64,000 nucleotides of DNA from Marinobacter sp. AC-23 (GCF_001858325.1 NZ_MBPP01000006.1:1-64000); one strand, 5' to 3'. Shown: positions 8,527 through 19,745, numbered from the stretch's first letter. Translations and numbers: made by a program. Notes: generated by a model not told the origin, from the letters alone.

Positions 8527-8552
8527 CACCCTACCGGGCCTCCGGCAGGGTG
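8527..8552. terminator. GC-rich hairpin at the aapP/mscK-like convergence
   Basis: CACCCTACCGG, loop GCCT, CCGGCAGGGTG forms a strong stem with one bulge, lying across the stop codon of the minus-strand channel gene and just past aapP. No T-run follows on either strand, so it is only a possible shared transcript end. Confidence 0.4.
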
Positions 8553-11230
8553 CGTACGTGAATATCTCGTTGCGGGAAGGGAATTTCTATGTCGGCCTCG
8601 GTCAGAGCATGAGTGATCGAGGCGTGTATTTCGTGGGACAGCGGCATAATGTCCTGCAGGTCTTTAACAAATACCCAAACCTCAAAATCGATACTGCTAT
8701 CTCCAAGCCCCACACAGAAAACCTCAGGTGCCGGATCGCTCACCACGCGCTCATTCTTGGAGGCAACTTTAGCAAGTATCTCTTGAACCTTGTTTACGTC
8801 GGAGCCATAGGCCACGCCTACACGAAGGGTAACGCGAGTGATCGGGTCCGAGAGCGTCCAGTTGGTCAGATCCTGGGTAACAAAGGTTCTGTTCGGAACA
8901 ATCTGTTCTTTTCTGTCCCAGTCGACCAGCGTTGTTGCGCGTATCCGTATGCGTGTAACGGTGCCGGTAACGCCCCCTATGGTCACCATGTCACCTACCC
9001 GGATTGGGCGTTCGAACAAGAGAATGACGCCAGAGACAAAGTTGGCGACTATTTCCTGGAGCCCAAAACCGAGGCCAACCCCAAGAGCTGCAACCAACCA
9101 CTGCAGCTTGGACCACTGCACGCCAATCACCGCAAGGCAGGTCACCACACCCATGATCACAAGAATGTAGGTGGTAATCGTTGTGATCGCATAGCCAGCC
9201 CCGGGCTCCAGGTTCATCCTGCTCAACACCATTACCTCCAGGGTTCCTGGAAGGTTTTTAGCGGCCAGCACCGTTCCGGCAGCCACCAGTAACGCCAGCA
9301 GTGCATCGGCAAGTGTTATGGGCAGTGGATCGCCCCCCTGCAGGTCTGTGGCAATGGTCCAGAGGGTAATGTCGTTAAACAGTTGAAGCGCCGGGATAAC
9401 ATCGGCCCATAAGATGAATAAGCCGCCCATAGCCAAGGCCGAGATCACAATGCGCAGTAGGGACGAGCTCTGCTGACTAATATCTTTCAGGTTCATCTCT
9501 GGCATGTCCAGAGCCGGCATAGGGCTTTCAGCTGAGGCATCTTCAGCCTCTTTGGCTTCTGCCATTTCACGTTCGGCAGCCCGCTGCTCTGTAAGAAGCT
9601 TTAAGGTTAGCCGGCGCTCACGCACTGACAATGCCCTCAAGCCTATGTAGTAGATCAGTGAGTTGAAAGCTAGCCAGCATATGGAAACAAACAGATTTCG
9701 CTCAAGCTGCAAGGCTGTGTAGTGGTACCCAATCAGAGATGCTGTGGCCAGTACAAGAGGGGCGGAAACCGCAATAATGTGAAGGAAAAGGAGAAAGTTT
9801 CCTTGGGACTTGTAAGCTCTAACAGCTTTCATGATCCGTTGCGCAAATATCGCCAGTGCGATGGACACCAGAGTAAAGAGCAGGCGACCAAGCTGTCATC
9901 AAACTGAACGCCTCGGGTGTTGAGCTGGTAGATGTAGTAATGATGGTGACCGGAATGACAAAGGCCATCAGCAAGGGTATTTCCCGGCGAATAACCAGCA
10001 AAGAGTTGGGGTTCCAATGAAAGTGGCTTTCTCCAAGCCCTTTTTTGCGAGCCACGTTGCGGACAAAGGCGAGTAAAAACATGATAAAGGCGGCTGCTGT
10101 GAAGCCTTTGGATAGTGCAGCGAAAAACGCGTTGCCCTCCATCAGCACCAGAGCAGCCAGCGAAAACACAAGAACCCCCGGCAGGCCAGGAGAAAACTGT
10201 TCATCAGCGCGTGCAGCGTAAAAGCCGTGCGATCCTGACCTACGTTTCCAATAGGACGGCTGTTGGCCAGTAAATTATTTAAGATTTTTTTGCGTTTTAT
10301 CACAAGCACTATGAGCAGCAGAGCGACCAGCCCAGTGCGCTCGCCCCGCTCGCTCACCGAGCGGGTAATTGCATTGCTCAATGCATCAAAACGCAGTTGG
10401 GAAATAAACCATTTGGCGGATTGGTATAACCCTCCGGCAGTTTCTGCATTGACTACTACCGCGCTCGGAAGCCAGAACAGCCTTTGTTGCAATAGCTCCT
10501 GGTAGTCCTGTACCTGATCCTGAAGTGCGGTCACTGTGTTGTAGTATTCATTGAGCGCATCAATATGTTCTGTAACGGCTTTGTGAAGGTTTCGCAGCAG
10601 CTCCGAACGGTGGCTTAGTAGCTGGCTTCGAGCGCCGTCATCTGGCTCTGCGATGGCCTCAAACTCCTCCAGCCTTAGTTGCTCTTCTCGTGCTGTGGAT
10701 AATTTGCTCTCAATGCCTTCAATGAGGTCCTCGGCAATGCTTTGCCGTTGCAGTCGCTCAAGCCGCTGTTTTAAGAGGTCGGCGTAGCTGGCGGTTAAGT
10801 TAAGCCCCGCTTTTTCAAGCCTCAGCTCAAAGCTCTTGTACTCATCCTGCAGGCGGGTCAGAACGGATTCAGCGTAGTTCAATTGCTCCCGGCTTTCTAA
10901 AACAGCAGCTTGGCGCTGCTTAAGCGATGCTTGCAGCGCTCGAACCTGCTCATGGATATCTGCGTCCGCCGATTGCGGCAGTTTGATTTCGGGCGGTGAA
11001 TCCGTGCCTTTCTCCAGCTCCGGTTGCACGGCCGGGCGAGATTCTTCGGCCTTCTCTGGCTCTTGATCGCCATCGTCGCTTTGCTGCGGTGCTTTGGTTG
11101 ATTGCACCGGCGAGCTCTCAGAGTTTTCCGCGAGGGCAGGGAATGCTGAAAAGCAGAGTAGAAGAACCCCGGCCAGCCATGTTATTAGAATTGAGTAACG
11201 GGTCGGGTATTGCTTCATGGTTTTGCTCAT
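8531..11230 (-). CDS. mscK: MscK/MscM-type large mechanosensitive channel (frame-broken)
   Basis: Once repaired, about 900 residues: a signal peptide (cleaved near ALA-E), a Gln/Glu-rich periplasmic coiled-coil region (about 50-250), a run of transmembrane helices, then the MscS pore and beta domain (GLGFGLQEIVANFVSGVILLFERP, GDMVTIGGVTGTV, DWDRKEQIVPNRTFVTQDLTNW). This is the KefA/MscK layout, somewhat shorter than the roughly 1100-residue E. coli proteins. Frame breaks lie near 10185 (one base, CC run) and between about 9880 and 9905 (net two bases, e.g. TTT and GG runs, giving DSLGRLLFTLVSIALA). Protects against hypo-osmotic shock. Starts 13 nt after the lpxH stop, same strand. Confidence 0.83.
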
Positions 11231-11243
11231 AGGGTGTGTCGTT

Positions 11244-11978
11244 TCAGACGCTTGAGAGCGGGGTCTTTTTCAGCTCGAGTGGTTGCCCGGGCTTTGCAAC
11301 CAACCACCAAACGTTTTCATCCCAATCACCCAGAACAATCCGCTTTGAGAGTTTGCCATTTACTTCAAGGCTGTGCTCGGCGGGCCTATGGGTATGGCCA
11401 TGAATCAGTTGTGGCACATCGTGGGCCTCCATAACACGCACAACTTCTTCAGGCGTAACATCCATGATGTCTTCTGCTTTACCCTGGTTTGTTGCCATGC
11501 TCATTTCCCTGAGTTGCCGGGCCATTTGCTGGCGGTCTTTGAGAGGCCGAGCCAGGATAAGCTTCTGTGTTTGCGGGTTGCGCATGTTGGCACGGAACTT
11601 CTGGTACTCGACATCGGCTGTGCAAAGACTGTCGCCGTGCATCAGCAGAGTAGGGGTGCCGTACAGGTCTATATGCGTTGGGTCATCCAGCAGCGTTGCG
11701 CCGGCGCGGGCGCAGAAATCTTCGCCTAGTAGAAAATCCCGGTTGCCGTGCATCAGGAAAAGGCGGGTACCGCTCTCGCTGAGCTCTCGCAGTGCGGCTG
11801 CAACCTGCTCCTGCAACGGCGTGCGCTCGTCGTCACCAATCCACGCCTCGAAAAAGTCACCAAGGATGTAAAGCTGCTCCGTGCCTGGCGCTTTCGTTTT
11901 CAGAAACCTGAGAAACGCCCCGGTAATGTCGGGGCGAGACTCTTCCAGGTGGAGATCGGAAATGAACAGCGTGGTCAC
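11244..11978 (-). CDS. lpxH: UDP-2,3-diacylglucosamine diphosphatase
   Basis: A 244-residue calcineurin-like metallophosphoesterase of lipid A biosynthesis; it converts UDP-2,3-diacylglucosamine to lipid X at the inner-membrane face. Metal ligands are visible: SDLHL (D8, H10), GDFFE (D41), GNRDF (N79), H114 in LLMHGD, and HGHTH near the C-terminus. The GTG start overlaps the ppiB stop by four bases (GTGA). Length is close to the E. coli enzyme (240). Confidence 0.95.
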   Translation of the reverse strand: MTTLFISDLHLEESRPDITGAFLRFLKTKAPGTEQLYILGDFFEAWIGDDERTPLQEQVAAALRELSESGTRLFLMHGNRDFLLGEDFCARAGATLLDDPTHIDLYGTPTLLMHGDSLCTADVEYQKFRANMRNPQTQKLILARPLKDRQQMARQLREMSMATNQGKAEDIMDVTPEEVVRVMEAHDVPQLIHGHTHRPAEHSLEVNGKLSKRIVLGDWDENVWWLVAKPGQPLELKKTPLSSV

Positions 11979-12484
11979 GCTGCGCCTCCATCCTCTATAA
12001 CTGTGGCTTTTTCAATCACTACGTCCTCGAAGGGTACGTCCTGGTGGCCTGCATCCATGGTGGTGCGTACCGCACGGATGGCATCTACTGTGTCCATGCC
12101 TTCCACAACTTTACCAAACACGCAGTAACCCCAGCCTTCTGCGTTCTTTGCTGTGTGATCCAGGAAACCGTTGTTCTCAACGTTCACGAAGAACTGAGCA
12201 GAGGCGGAGTGCGGGTCCATAGTACGGGCCATAGCTACGGTACCTTTCATATTGCTCAGGCCGTTGTCTGCTTCGTTCTTGATGGGGTCACGGGTTTTGC
12301 GCGCGACCATGCCAGGTTCAAAACCGCCACCTTGCACCATGAAGTTGCTTATAACCCTGTGGAAGATCAGACCATCGTAGAAGCCTTCACGCACATACTG
12401 CTCAAAGTTCTTGGCTGTTTCAGGGGCTTTTTCGTAATCGAGTTCGAGCTTGATATCGCCGTGGTTAGTGGTCAGCAGAATCAT
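11975..12484 (-). CDS. ppiB: Peptidyl-prolyl cis-trans isomerase B (cyclophilin)
   Basis: A 169-residue single-domain cytosolic cyclophilin: MILLTTNHGDIKLELD start, FHRVISNFMVQGG (active-site Arg and Phe), ARTMDPHSASAQFFVN, and VFGKVVEGMDTVDAI. The ATG at 12484 is chosen because it is preceded by AGGAAA and gives the standard N-terminus; a 39-residue longer reading has no homology-like content. First gene of the minus-strand ppiB-lpxH-mscK unit, divergent from glnS with a 134-nt intergenic region. Confidence 0.95.
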   Translation of the reverse strand: MILLTTNHGDIKLELDYEKAPETAKNFEQYVREGFYDGLIFHRVISNFMVQGGGFEPGMVARKTRDPIKNEADNGLSNMKGTVAMARTMDPHSASAQFFVNVENNGFLDHTAKNAEGWGYCVFGKVVEGMDTVDAIRAVRTTMDAGHQDVPFEDVVIEKATVIEDGGAA

Positions 12485-12577
12485 CAGGGTTTCCTGTTTA
12501 TTGAGTTTGAGTTGGCTAAAGAAGACATTGTACTCAAGAGTTTCCAGCGATGCATGAGTCCGGCCCTGATTTATGAG

Positions 12578-12583
12578 TATAAT
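12578..12583 (+). promoter_or_regulatory. -10 element of the glnS promoter
   Basis: A perfect TATAAT, 35 nt before the glnS ATG. The -35 region at the right distance is weak, so only the -10 is called. Confidence 0.5.
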
Positions 12584-12618
12584 GCCCGGTTTATGATCCA
12601 CTTCTTTTAAGAGATTGT

Positions 12619-14294
12619 ATGAGCGCCGAGTCGAAGAAAGCCCATAACTTTATTCAGAACCTGATCGAAGACGCCGTTGCAAAAGGCGAGCATACCGGCC
12701 AGGTCGTAACCCGTTTCCCGCCCGAGCCGAACGGTTACTTGCACGTCGGCCACGCCAAATCCATCTGTCTCAACTTCGGTATTGCCGAGACATTTGCCGG
12801 CGGGTGCAATCTGCGGTTTGACGACACCAACCCGGAGAAGGAAAGCCAGGAGTACATTGATGCCATCAAGCGGGATGTAGAGTGGCTGGGTTACACCTGG
12901 GCCGGGGACGTGCATTATGCCTCTGACTACTTTGATGCCCTTTATTACTTTGCCGAAGAACTGATCGAGAAGGGCAAGCTTATGTGTGTGCGTTATCTGC
13001 GGATGAAATGGCGGAATACCGTGGCAGCCTGAAAGAGCCGGGTAAGAACAGCCCCTATCGCGACCGTCCTGCCGAGGAGAGCTTAAAGCTGTTCCGTGAC
13101 ATGCGCGATGGTAAATTTGCCAATGGCGAGATGGTGTTGCGGGCCAAGATTGATATGGGATCGCCCAACATCAACTTGCGCGATCCCATCTTGTACCGCA
13201 TTCGTTACGCCGAGCATCACCAAACGGGCAATAAGTGGTGTATCTATCCGATGTACGATTTCACACACCCCATCTCCGATGCTATGGAGGGGGTTACTCA
13301 CTCCTTGTGTACCCTGGAGTTTGAGGACCATCGCCCACTTTACGACTGGGTTCTGGATAACATTACTGCTCCGTGCCAGCCGCGGCAGATCGAGTTTTCC
13401 CGGCTCAATCTGAATTACACCATAACCAGTAAGCGTAAGCTCAAACGGCTGGTTGACGAGCACCTGGTAGACAGCTGGGATGACCCGCGCATGCCTACTA
13501 TTTCCGGTATGCGGCGTCGGGGTTATACCCCTGAATCCCTGCGCACCTTCTGCGACATGATCGGTGTGAACAAGGCCGGTGGCACCGTCGATATGGGAAT
13601 GCTGGAATTCGCTATACGAGAGGATCTGAACACTCGCGCACCTCGCGCCCTGTGTGTGATGCACCCTCTGAAGGTGACGCTCACGAACTACCCTGCTGAC
13701 AAAACAGAAACCCTGGTGTTGCCGGTACATCCGCAGAACCCTGATATGGGGCAGCGCGAAGTCACCTGGAGCCAAACTCTGTATATCGATCGGGAAGATT
13801 TTGTAGAAGAGCCTCCGCGTAAGTGGAAGCGTTTGGCGCCAGAGCAGGCTGTCCGTCTGCGCGGTGGCTATGTAATGACATGTAAAGAAGTGGTGCGGGA
13901 TGCCAGTGGTGACATTGTGGAGCTTCGCTGCGAGTACGACCCAGCTACTCTGGGCGTTAACCCCCAGGGCTACAAGCCTAATGGTGTTGTCCACTGGGTC
14001 TCTGAGAGTAGTAGCGTAGAGTGTGATATCAATCTATACGACCGCTTGTTCAACCACGAGACGCCAGATAGCGACAAGGAGGGCGATCTGGTTGATCACA
14101 TTAACCCGGGATCGCTTGTGGTGCTCAAAGGCGCACGAGCTGAGCAGAATCTGGCTACGCCTCGCACAGATATTCCCTATCAGTTCGAGCGGGAAGGCTA
14201 TTTCTTCTGTGATCAGGAACTGACCGCCAAAGCCGGCAAGCCGGTATTCAATCGTACTGTTACCTTGCGGGATTCCTGGGGTAGTAAGGGGTAA
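12619..14294 (+). CDS. glnS: Glutaminyl-tRNA synthetase (frame-broken)
   Basis: Class I aminoacyl-tRNA synthetase charging tRNA-Gln. [14 protein letters not shown] carries the HIGH-equivalent (HVGH), and [13 protein letters not shown] the KMSKS-equivalent; the [18 protein letters not shown] block and the C-terminal anticodon-binding beta-barrels are present. The frame breaks at about 12978, where one G is missing: restoring AAGGCT gives [20 protein letters not shown]. Repaired length is 558 residues, close to E. coli GlnRS (554). As glnS is essential in this group, the break is almost certainly a sequence error. Confidence 0.95.
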
Positions 14295-14312
14295 GCATTC
14301 GGGAGACCAGCT

Positions 14313-15701
14313 GTGATCAAAATTTATAATACGCTCACCCAGCAAAAAGAAACGTTCACGCCCATCGAGCCAGGCAAGGTTCGTATGTACGTATGCGGCA
14401 TGACGGTCTATGACTACTGCCATCTGGGGCATGCCCGGGTGTTGGTGGCGTTTGATGTGGTGACACGTTACATGCGTAACCGTGGGTACGATGTAACCTA
14501 TGTGCGCAACATAACGGATATCGACGACAAGATTCTCCGCCGTGCGGAGGAGAACGCAGAGCCGTTCACCGAACTGACCGATCGCATGATCACTGCAATG
14601 CATGAGGATGAGACTAAGCTTGGTGTGCTTTCGCCCAGCGCAGAGCCTCGTGCAACGGATTATATCGCTGAGATCATCGCCATGATCAACACGCTGATTG
14701 AATCGGATCATGCTTATGCTGCCGGCAACGGCGATGTGTACTTTTCCGTTGAATCGTTTGAAGGCTACGGAAAGCTCAGCAAGAAAAAACTTGAAGATCT
14801 GCTGGCTGGAGCGCGTATCGACGTACACGAAGCCAAGCGCAGCCCGGCTGACTTTGCGTTGTGGAAAGCCGCAGGCGACGTCGAAGTGAGCTGGCCGTCG
14901 CCTTGGGGTAATGGTCGCCCCGGGTGGCACATTGAATGTTCTGCCATGTCTACTCGCTGCTTGGGTGATACCTTTGATATTCATGGTGGTGGGCCGGATT
15001 TACTGTTCCCCCATCATGAAAACGAGATTGCGCAGTCTGAATGCGCGACGGGGCACACGTTTGTAAATACCTGGATGCATGCGGGCGCGATCCGTGTGAA
15101 CAAGGAGAAGATGTCCAAATCCTTGGGCAATTTTTTTACCATCCGGGAGATTCTGGACACCTATCCTGCGGAAGTGGTGCGCTTCTTTTTGGTTTCTAGC
15201 CATTACCGTAGCCAGGTTGATTATTCTGAGGACAACCTTGCTGAGGCGGGGCGCTCTCTGGAGCGGCTATACCATGCGTTGCGGGGCGTTGTGCCAGAAA
15301 ATTCCGGCGACGTGCCGGAGACAGAGCATGACCGGCGTTTTTTTGAATTAATGGACGATGATTTTAATTGTGCTGGCGCGATTTCGGTTCTCCACGCCCT
15401 TGCTAATGACATAAATCAACACCGACGTGAAGGCCGGGACAATGAGGCGAAAAAAGCCACAACCGTTCTGGTTCGTTTGGGCGAAATTCTGGGGTTGCTT
15501 CAGCAGGACCCAGATGGTTTCTTCCAGGCGAATACCGCTGGAGAGCTGAGCGCCGAAGACATTGAGGCGAAAATTCAGGCCCGTGCAGATGCCCGTAAAG
15601 CTAAAGACTTTGCTGGTGCTGACCGTATTCGTGATGAGCTGATAGAGCAGGGCGTTATCTTGGATGACTCCCGCGAAGGCACAAGTTGGCGGCGCGGCTG
15701 A
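14313..15701 (+). CDS. cysS: Cysteinyl-tRNA synthetase
   Basis: A 462-residue class I synthetase. C28 in MYVCGMTVYDYCHLGHARV is the first zinc ligand, HLGH (37-40) the HIGH motif and KMSKS (266-270) the catalytic loop; C209 and the HHENE segment supply further zinc ligands. The GTG start follows GGGAGA and lies 18 nt after glnS, so the two tRNA synthetase genes are probably co-transcribed. The frame is intact and the length matches the E. coli protein (461). Confidence 0.96.
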   Translation: MIKIYNTLTQQKETFTPIEPGKVRMYVCGMTVYDYCHLGHARVLVAFDVVTRYMRNRGYDVTYVRNITDIDDKILRRAEENAEPFTELTDRMITAMHEDETKLGVLSPSAEPRATDYIAEIIAMINTLIESDHAYAAGNGDVYFSVESFEGYGKLSKKKLEDLLAGARIDVHEAKRSPADFALWKAAGDVEVSWPSPWGNGRPGWHIECSAMSTRCLGDTFDIHGGGPDLLFPHHENEIAQSECATGHTFVNTWMHAGAIRVNKEKMSKSLGNFFTIREILDTYPAEVVRFFLVSSHYRSQVDYSEDNLAEAGRSLERLYHALRGVVPENSGDVPETEHDRRFFELMDDDFNCAGAISVLHALANDINQHRREGRDNEAKKATTVLVRLGEILGLLQQDPDGFFQANTAGELSAEDIEAKIQARADARKAKDFAGADRIRDELIEQGVILDDSREGTSWRRG

Positions 15702-15734
15702 TACTTTCACCAACGTCGTGTTGTGCTCCAGGAA

Positions 15735-15763
15735 ATGACCTTGTAGGGATTTTCTCGTATAAT
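15735..15763 (+). promoter_or_regulatory. Sigma-70 promoter of glcB
   Basis: ATGACC (15735-15740, four of six matches to TTGACA), a 17-nt spacer, and a perfect TATAAT (15758-15763). It lies about 70 nt before the glcB start. Confidence 0.6.
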
Positions 15764-15833
15764 GCGGCTTTTCATTTACCCGGCTCGACTACTGCTACGG
15801 TCGGGTCAGGCTAACTCACTGAGGCTAAAAACG

Positions 15834-18014
15834 ATGACAGAACGCGTACAACTTGGCGGCATTCAGGTCGCAAAGAATTTGTATGACTTCGTAAATAACG
15901 AAGCAATTCCGGGCACCGGACTGGATGCAGATAAATTCTGGGCAGAATTCGACAAGATCGTTAACGATCTGGCACCGCGTAACCGTGAATTGCTGGCCAA
16001 GCGTGGCGCAATCCAGGAGAAAATGAACAGCTGGAACAGCGAGCACAAGGGTCAGAAGCTGGACATGGCTGCCTATAAAGCTTTCCTGAAAGAAATCGGC
16101 TACCTGGTAGACGAGCCGGCAGATTTCCGGATTTCTACTGCAAATGTTGATCCTGAAGTCGCGACCATGGCTGGTCCTCAGCTGGTAGTGCCGATCATGA
16201 ACGCCCGTTTTGCGCTGAACGCAGCCAATTCTCGTTGGGGCAGCCTGTACGATGCGCTTTATGGCACCGACGCGATTTCCGAAGAGAATGGCGCTGAAAA
16301 AGGCCGCGGCTATAACCCAGTGCGCGGCGCTAAGGTTATCGAGTTTGCACGTAACCTGCTGGATAACTCTGCTTCGCTGGCTTCCGGTAGCCATAAAGAT
16401 GCAGCTTTGTATCAGGTTGCTGGTGGCAAACTGGCCGTTAAACTGCAGAGCGGCGATGTCACCGGCCTGAAAGACGAATCTGGCTTTGTGGGTTACACCG
16501 GCGCCGCCGATGCACCTACAGGTATCCTGCTGGTCAAAAACGGCATGCACTTTGAAATTCAGATCGATGCCAGCCACCCGATTGGCAAAGATGACGGCGC
16601 CCACGTTAAAGACGTGCTTATGGAATCTGCGCTGACCACTATCATGGACTGCGAAGATTCAGTCGCAGCTGTAGATGCTGATGATAAAACGCTTGCCTAC
16701 AGCAACTGGCTGGGCCTGATGAAGGGCGATCTGGAAGAAACTTTCGAGAAGGGCGGCGAGCGCCTGACTCGTAAGATGAATCCGGATCGCGAGTACACCG
16801 CAGCCGATGGCGGCCAGATAAAGTTGAAAGGGCGTAGCCTGATGTTTGTCCGTAACGTTGGGCACCTGATGACTAACCCGGCCATTCTTCTGAAAGATGG
16901 CAGTGAAGTGCCTGAAGGGCTCATGGACGGCATTCTGACCTCTCTGATCGCCATTCACGATCTGAAGGGTGATGGTCAGTTCCAGAACAGTGCCACCGGC
17001 TCTGTGTACATTGTTAAACCAAAAATGCACGGCCCTGAAGAAGTCGCCTTTACGAATGAGTTCTTCGGTCGCGTTGAAGATGCCTTGGGTCTGCCGAGCT
17101 TCACTCTGAAAATCGGCATTATGGATGAAGAGCGTCGCACCACGGTTAACCTCAAAGCTTGCATCCACGCGGCCAAGGATCGTGCAGTGTTCATCAACAC
17201 TGGCTTCCTGGATCGCACTGGCGATGAAATGCACACGTCCATGGAGCTTGGGCCATTCATCCGGAAGGGCGAGATGAAGCAGGCGGCATGGATTGGTGCC
17301 TACGAGCAATGGAACGTTGATGTTGGCCTGGAGACCGGCTTCCGTGGCGTTGCCCAAATTGGTAAGGGTATGTGGGCCATGCCGGATCTGATGGCAGGCA
17401 TGCTTGAGCAGAAAATTGGCCACCCGAAAGCCGGTGCCAATACGGCATGGGTACCTTCACCAACAGCGGCAACTCTGCACGCGACCCATTATCACCAGGT
17501 ATCAGTGGCTGATATCCAGAAAGATCTGGAAAGCCGCGCTCGTGCCAGCCTGGACGACATTCTTACCGTGCCGGTGATGGAGGATGCATCCAAGCTGACT
17601 GCGTCAGATATCCAGCAGGAGTTGGACAACAACGCCCAGGGTATTCTGGGTTATGTTGTGCGCTGGATCGACAGTGGTGTTGGTTGCTCCAAGGTTCCTG
17701 ATATTAACGATATCGGCCTGATGGAAGACAGGGCTACCTTGCGCATCTCCTCGCAGCACCTGGCTAACTGGTTGTACCACGGCATCTGCACCGCGGCGCA
17801 GGTTGAAGAAACCATGAAGCGCATGGCACAGGTTGTTGATAAGCAGAACGCCAATGATCCGACCTACCGGGCGATGGCGCCAAATTTTGCTGACAACATT
17901 GCGTTCCAGGCCGCCATGGACCTGGTGCTTAAGGGGCGTGAGCAGCCAAGTGGCTACACTGAGCCGCTGTTGCATGCGTATCGCTTGAGAGCAAAAGAGA
18001 AGTTTGGTCAGTAA
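15834..18014 (+). CDS. glcB: Malate synthase G
   Basis: A 726-residue cytosolic enzyme condensing glyoxylate with acetyl-CoA to malate, the second step of the glyoxylate bypass. The length fits isoform G (about 723). Recognisable segments include [54 protein letters not shown], and [33 protein letters not shown]. The start ATG at 15834 follows GAGG; the longer in-frame reading begins inside the -10 box and is rejected. It stands alone between its own promoter and a strong terminator, consistent with growth on acetate or fatty acids. Confidence 0.96.
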   Translation: MTERVQLGGIQVAKNLYDFVNNEAIPGTGLDADKFWAEFDKIVNDLAPRNRELLAKRGAIQEKMNSWNSEHKGQKLDMAAYKAFLKEIGYLVDEPADFRISTANVDPEVATMAGPQLVVPIMNARFALNAANSRWGSLYDALYGTDAISEENGAEKGRGYNPVRGAKVIEFARNLLDNSASLASGSHKDAALYQVAGGKLAVKLQSGDVTGLKDESGFVGYTGAADAPTGILLVKNGMHFEIQIDASHPIGKDDGAHVKDVLMESALTTIMDCEDSVAAVDADDKTLAYSNWLGLMKGDLEETFEKGGERLTRKMNPDREYTAADGGQIKLKGRSLMFVRNVGHLMTNPAILLKDGSEVPEGLMDGILTSLIAIHDLKGDGQFQNSATGSVYIVKPKMHGPEEVAFTNEFFGRVEDALGLPSFTLKIGIMDEERRTTVNLKACIHAAKDRAVFINTGFLDRTGDEMHTSMELGPFIRKGEMKQAAWIGAYEQWNVDVGLETGFRGVAQIGKGMWAMPDLMAGMLEQKIGHPKAGANTAWVPSPTAATLHATHYHQVSVADIQKDLESRARASLDDILTVPVMEDASKLTASDIQQELDNNAQGILGYVVRWIDSGVGCSKVPDINDIGLMEDRATLRISSQHLANWLYHGICTAAQVEETMKRMAQVVDKQNANDPTYRAMAPNFADNIAFQAAMDLVLKGREQPSGYTEPLLHAYRLRAKEKFGQ

Positions 18015-18023
18015 AATCGGCTG

Positions 18024-18063
18024 AAATACAAAAAAACCCGCTTCGGCGGGTTTTTTTGTATTT
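18024..18063. terminator. Bidirectional terminator between glcB and folD
   Basis: A perfect 18-bp inverted repeat (AAATACAAAAAAACCCGC and its complement) around a TTCG tetraloop, with seven A on one side and seven T on the other. It serves both convergent genes. Confidence 0.95.
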
Positions 18064-18096
18064 GCACTGGTATTCGGTATCAAGAGCGCTGTGCGA

Positions 18097-18954
18097 TCAC
18101 TTGTCGTGCAGCTCGTTCGCCGCATACAGAGTGTTTTGCAGAAGAGTCGCAATGGTCATCGGGCCAACGCCGCCGGGAACCGGCGTTATGTAGGCCGCAC
18201 GTGCCGAAGCAGCTTCAAAATTCACGTCGCCCTGAAGTTTGCCGTTCTCCATGCGATTGATGCCCACATCAATGACCGTGGCTCCAGGTTTTACCCATTC
18301 GCCTTTGATTAACCCCGGTTTGCCTACAGCGGCAATCAGAATGTCGGCTTCCCGAACAAATTTTTCCAAGTCCGGAGTGAAACGGTGGCACACAGTGGTG
18401 GTTGCACCCTTAAGCAGCAGTTCCATGGTCATCGGGCGCCCTACGATGTTTGATGCCCCCACAATCACTGCATGTTGGCCCTTGTAGGGGGTGTTAATGC
18501 TGTCTAGCAGAGTTATCACCCCAGCTGGTGTGCATGGCCGTAGAGCTGGCTTACGCTGCACCAGGCGGCCGATATTGTATGGGTGAAATCCGTCCACATC
18601 TTTGTCAGGGCGGATTTTCAGCAAAATAGGGTCGGCGTCCAGGTGTGCTGGCAGTGGAAGCTGTACCAGGATGCCATCGACCACGGGGTTCTCGTTCAGC
18701 TCATCAATCAGGGCTTCCAGAGCCTGCTGCGAGGTGTCTTCTGGTAGGTCGTAGGAGAGTGAGAGAATGCCGGCAGCGTCACAGGCCTTACGCTTGTTGC
18801 CTACATATATCTCAGAAGCCGGGTCGCTTCCCACGAGTACCACGGCCAGGCCGGGTGCGCGTAGCCCCTTGCCGGTGCGGCTTTCTACGCCGAGGGCGAC
18901 TTGTTGCCTGACTTCGGCGGCAATTTCTTTTCCATTGATTAGTTTGGCGCTCAT
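18097..18954 (-). CDS. folD: Bifunctional methylenetetrahydrofolate dehydrogenase/cyclohydrolase
   Basis: A 285-residue FolD of C1 metabolism, interconverting 5,10-methylene- and 10-formyl-tetrahydrofolate with NADP. Visible motifs: [18 protein letters not shown] (catalytic Lys and Tyr), [38 protein letters not shown], and [11 protein letters not shown] at the C-terminus. The ATG at 18954 gives the standard [12 protein letters not shown] start; 17 more upstream residues are unlikely. Convergent with glcB across a shared terminator. Confidence 0.96.
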   Translation of the reverse strand: MSAKLINGKEIAAEVRQQVALGVESRTGKGLRAPGLAVVLVGSDPASEIYVGNKRKACDAAGILSLSYDLPEDTSQQALEALIDELNENPVVDGILVQLPLPAHLDADPILLKIRPDKDVDGFHPYNIGRLVQRKPALRPCTPAGVITLLDSINTPYKGQHAVIVGASNIVGRPMTMELLLKGATTTVCHRFTPDLEKFVREADILIAAVGKPGLIKGEWVKPGATVIDVGINRMENGKLQGDVNFEAASARAAYITPVPGGVGPMTIATLLQNTLYAANELHDK

Positions 18955-19111
18955 GTTTCGTCTTGTCGGTTGGGCATTAGTAAGTGAAGGCGCGCATTGT
19001 CTCACGCTTGCCCCTCAACTCCAATTTAGGAACACACGCTGATATCGGGGTGATTTACCCAGGTGTTTCAGGGTTAGCGAGCAGATATATATAAGAATTT
19101 GGTTTTCATTG

Positions 19112-19147
19112 TTGACGGAACCGTTTGGCGACGGTAATATGCGCGCC
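19112..19147 (+). promoter_or_regulatory. Strong sigma-70 promoter of the tRNA cluster with GC-rich discriminator
   Basis: TTGACG (19112-19117), an exact 17-nt spacer, TAATAT (19135-19140), followed at once by GCGCGCC. A GC-rich discriminator between the -10 and the start is the hallmark of stringently controlled stable-RNA promoters. The first tRNA starts 35 nt further on. Confidence 0.8.
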
Positions 19148-19181
19148 AACTTAGCTGATGCAACATGTTGTTCAGTTCAGA

Positions 19182-19258
19182 CGGGGTATAGCGCAGTCTG
19201 GTAGCGCGCCTGCTTTGGGAGCAGGATGTCGGGAGTTCGAATCTCTCTACCCCGACCA
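19182..19258 (+). tRNA. tRNA-Pro (anticodon UGG)
   Basis: A 77-nt cloverleaf: acceptor CGGGGTA paired with TACCCCG, discriminator A, encoded CCA; anticodon arm CCTGC-TTTGGGA-GCAGG with TGG; GTTCGAATC T-loop. First of four tRNAs in one transcript. Confidence 0.96.
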
Positions 19259-19290
19259 TTTTCTGAATGTTCAGATGGGTGAACGGTCAT

Positions 19291-19367
19291 GCGCCCGTAG
19301 CTCAGCTGGATAGAGCATCGGCCTTCTAAGCCGAGGGCCGCAGGTTCGAGTCCTGCCGGGCGCACCA
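19291..19367 (+). tRNA. tRNA-Arg (anticodon UCU)
   Basis: A 77-nt cloverleaf with acceptor GCGCCCG/CGGGCGC, encoded ACCA end, D-arm GCTCAGCTGGATAGAGC, anticodon loop CTTCTAA (TCT), and T-arm with GGTTCGAGTCC. It reads AGA/AGG codons. Confidence 0.95.
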
Positions 19368-19468
19368 TTAAAGCCAATAGCTTAAATGGTACCAAAGCAC
19401 CGCAGGTAGCAAAGTTGAAAGGCTAGTGAATTAGTTATCGAATATACCGAAAGGTATGTCCTGATGTG

Positions 19469-19544
19469 GTGGACGTAGCTCAGTTGGTAGAGCTCAGGAT
19501 TGTGACTCCTGCGGTCGAGGGTTCGATCCCCTTCGTCCACCCCA
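19469..19544 (+). tRNA. tRNA-His (anticodon GUG)
   Basis: A 76-nt cloverleaf with acceptor GTGGACG/CGTCCAC, C at the discriminator position and CCA encoded; the preceding G (19468) supplies the G-1 identity base. Anticodon loop TTGTGAC. Confidence 0.95.
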
Positions 19545-19655
19545 CTTTTCCTAGAAGAGTTTTCTGCATTTATTACGTGTGCCAATACCGTGTCAGCAAT
19601 CGATATTTTAGCGACCAGTAAAATACGGTAAAATGGCCGAGAATTATCAGTATTT

Positions 19656-19740
19656 CGGGTTGTGGCGAAATTGGTAGACGCGCCAGATTTAGGTTCTGGT
19701 TCCGAGAGGAGTGGGAGTTCGATTCTCCCCAACCCGACCA
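19656..19740 (+). tRNA. tRNA-Leu (anticodon UAG)
   Basis: An 85-nt class II tRNA with a long variable arm (TTCCGAGAGGAGTGG region); acceptor CGGGTTG/CAACCCG, encoded ACCA, anticodon stem-loop CCAGA-TTTAGGT-TCTGG with TAG. Last tRNA of the cluster. Confidence 0.95.
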
Positions 19741-19745
19741 TATTT

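Noticed and set aside
8558..9292. Long plus-strand frame opposite the mechanosensitive channel gene
   Set aside because: Antisense to conserved MscS-domain coding sequence; translation has no domain-like content.
13083..13994. 303-codon minus-strand frame inside glnS
   Set aside because: Shadow of a highly conserved synthetase on the plus strand.
15825..17423. Two long minus-strand frames inside glcB
   Set aside because: Antisense shadows produced by codon bias in a strongly coding region.
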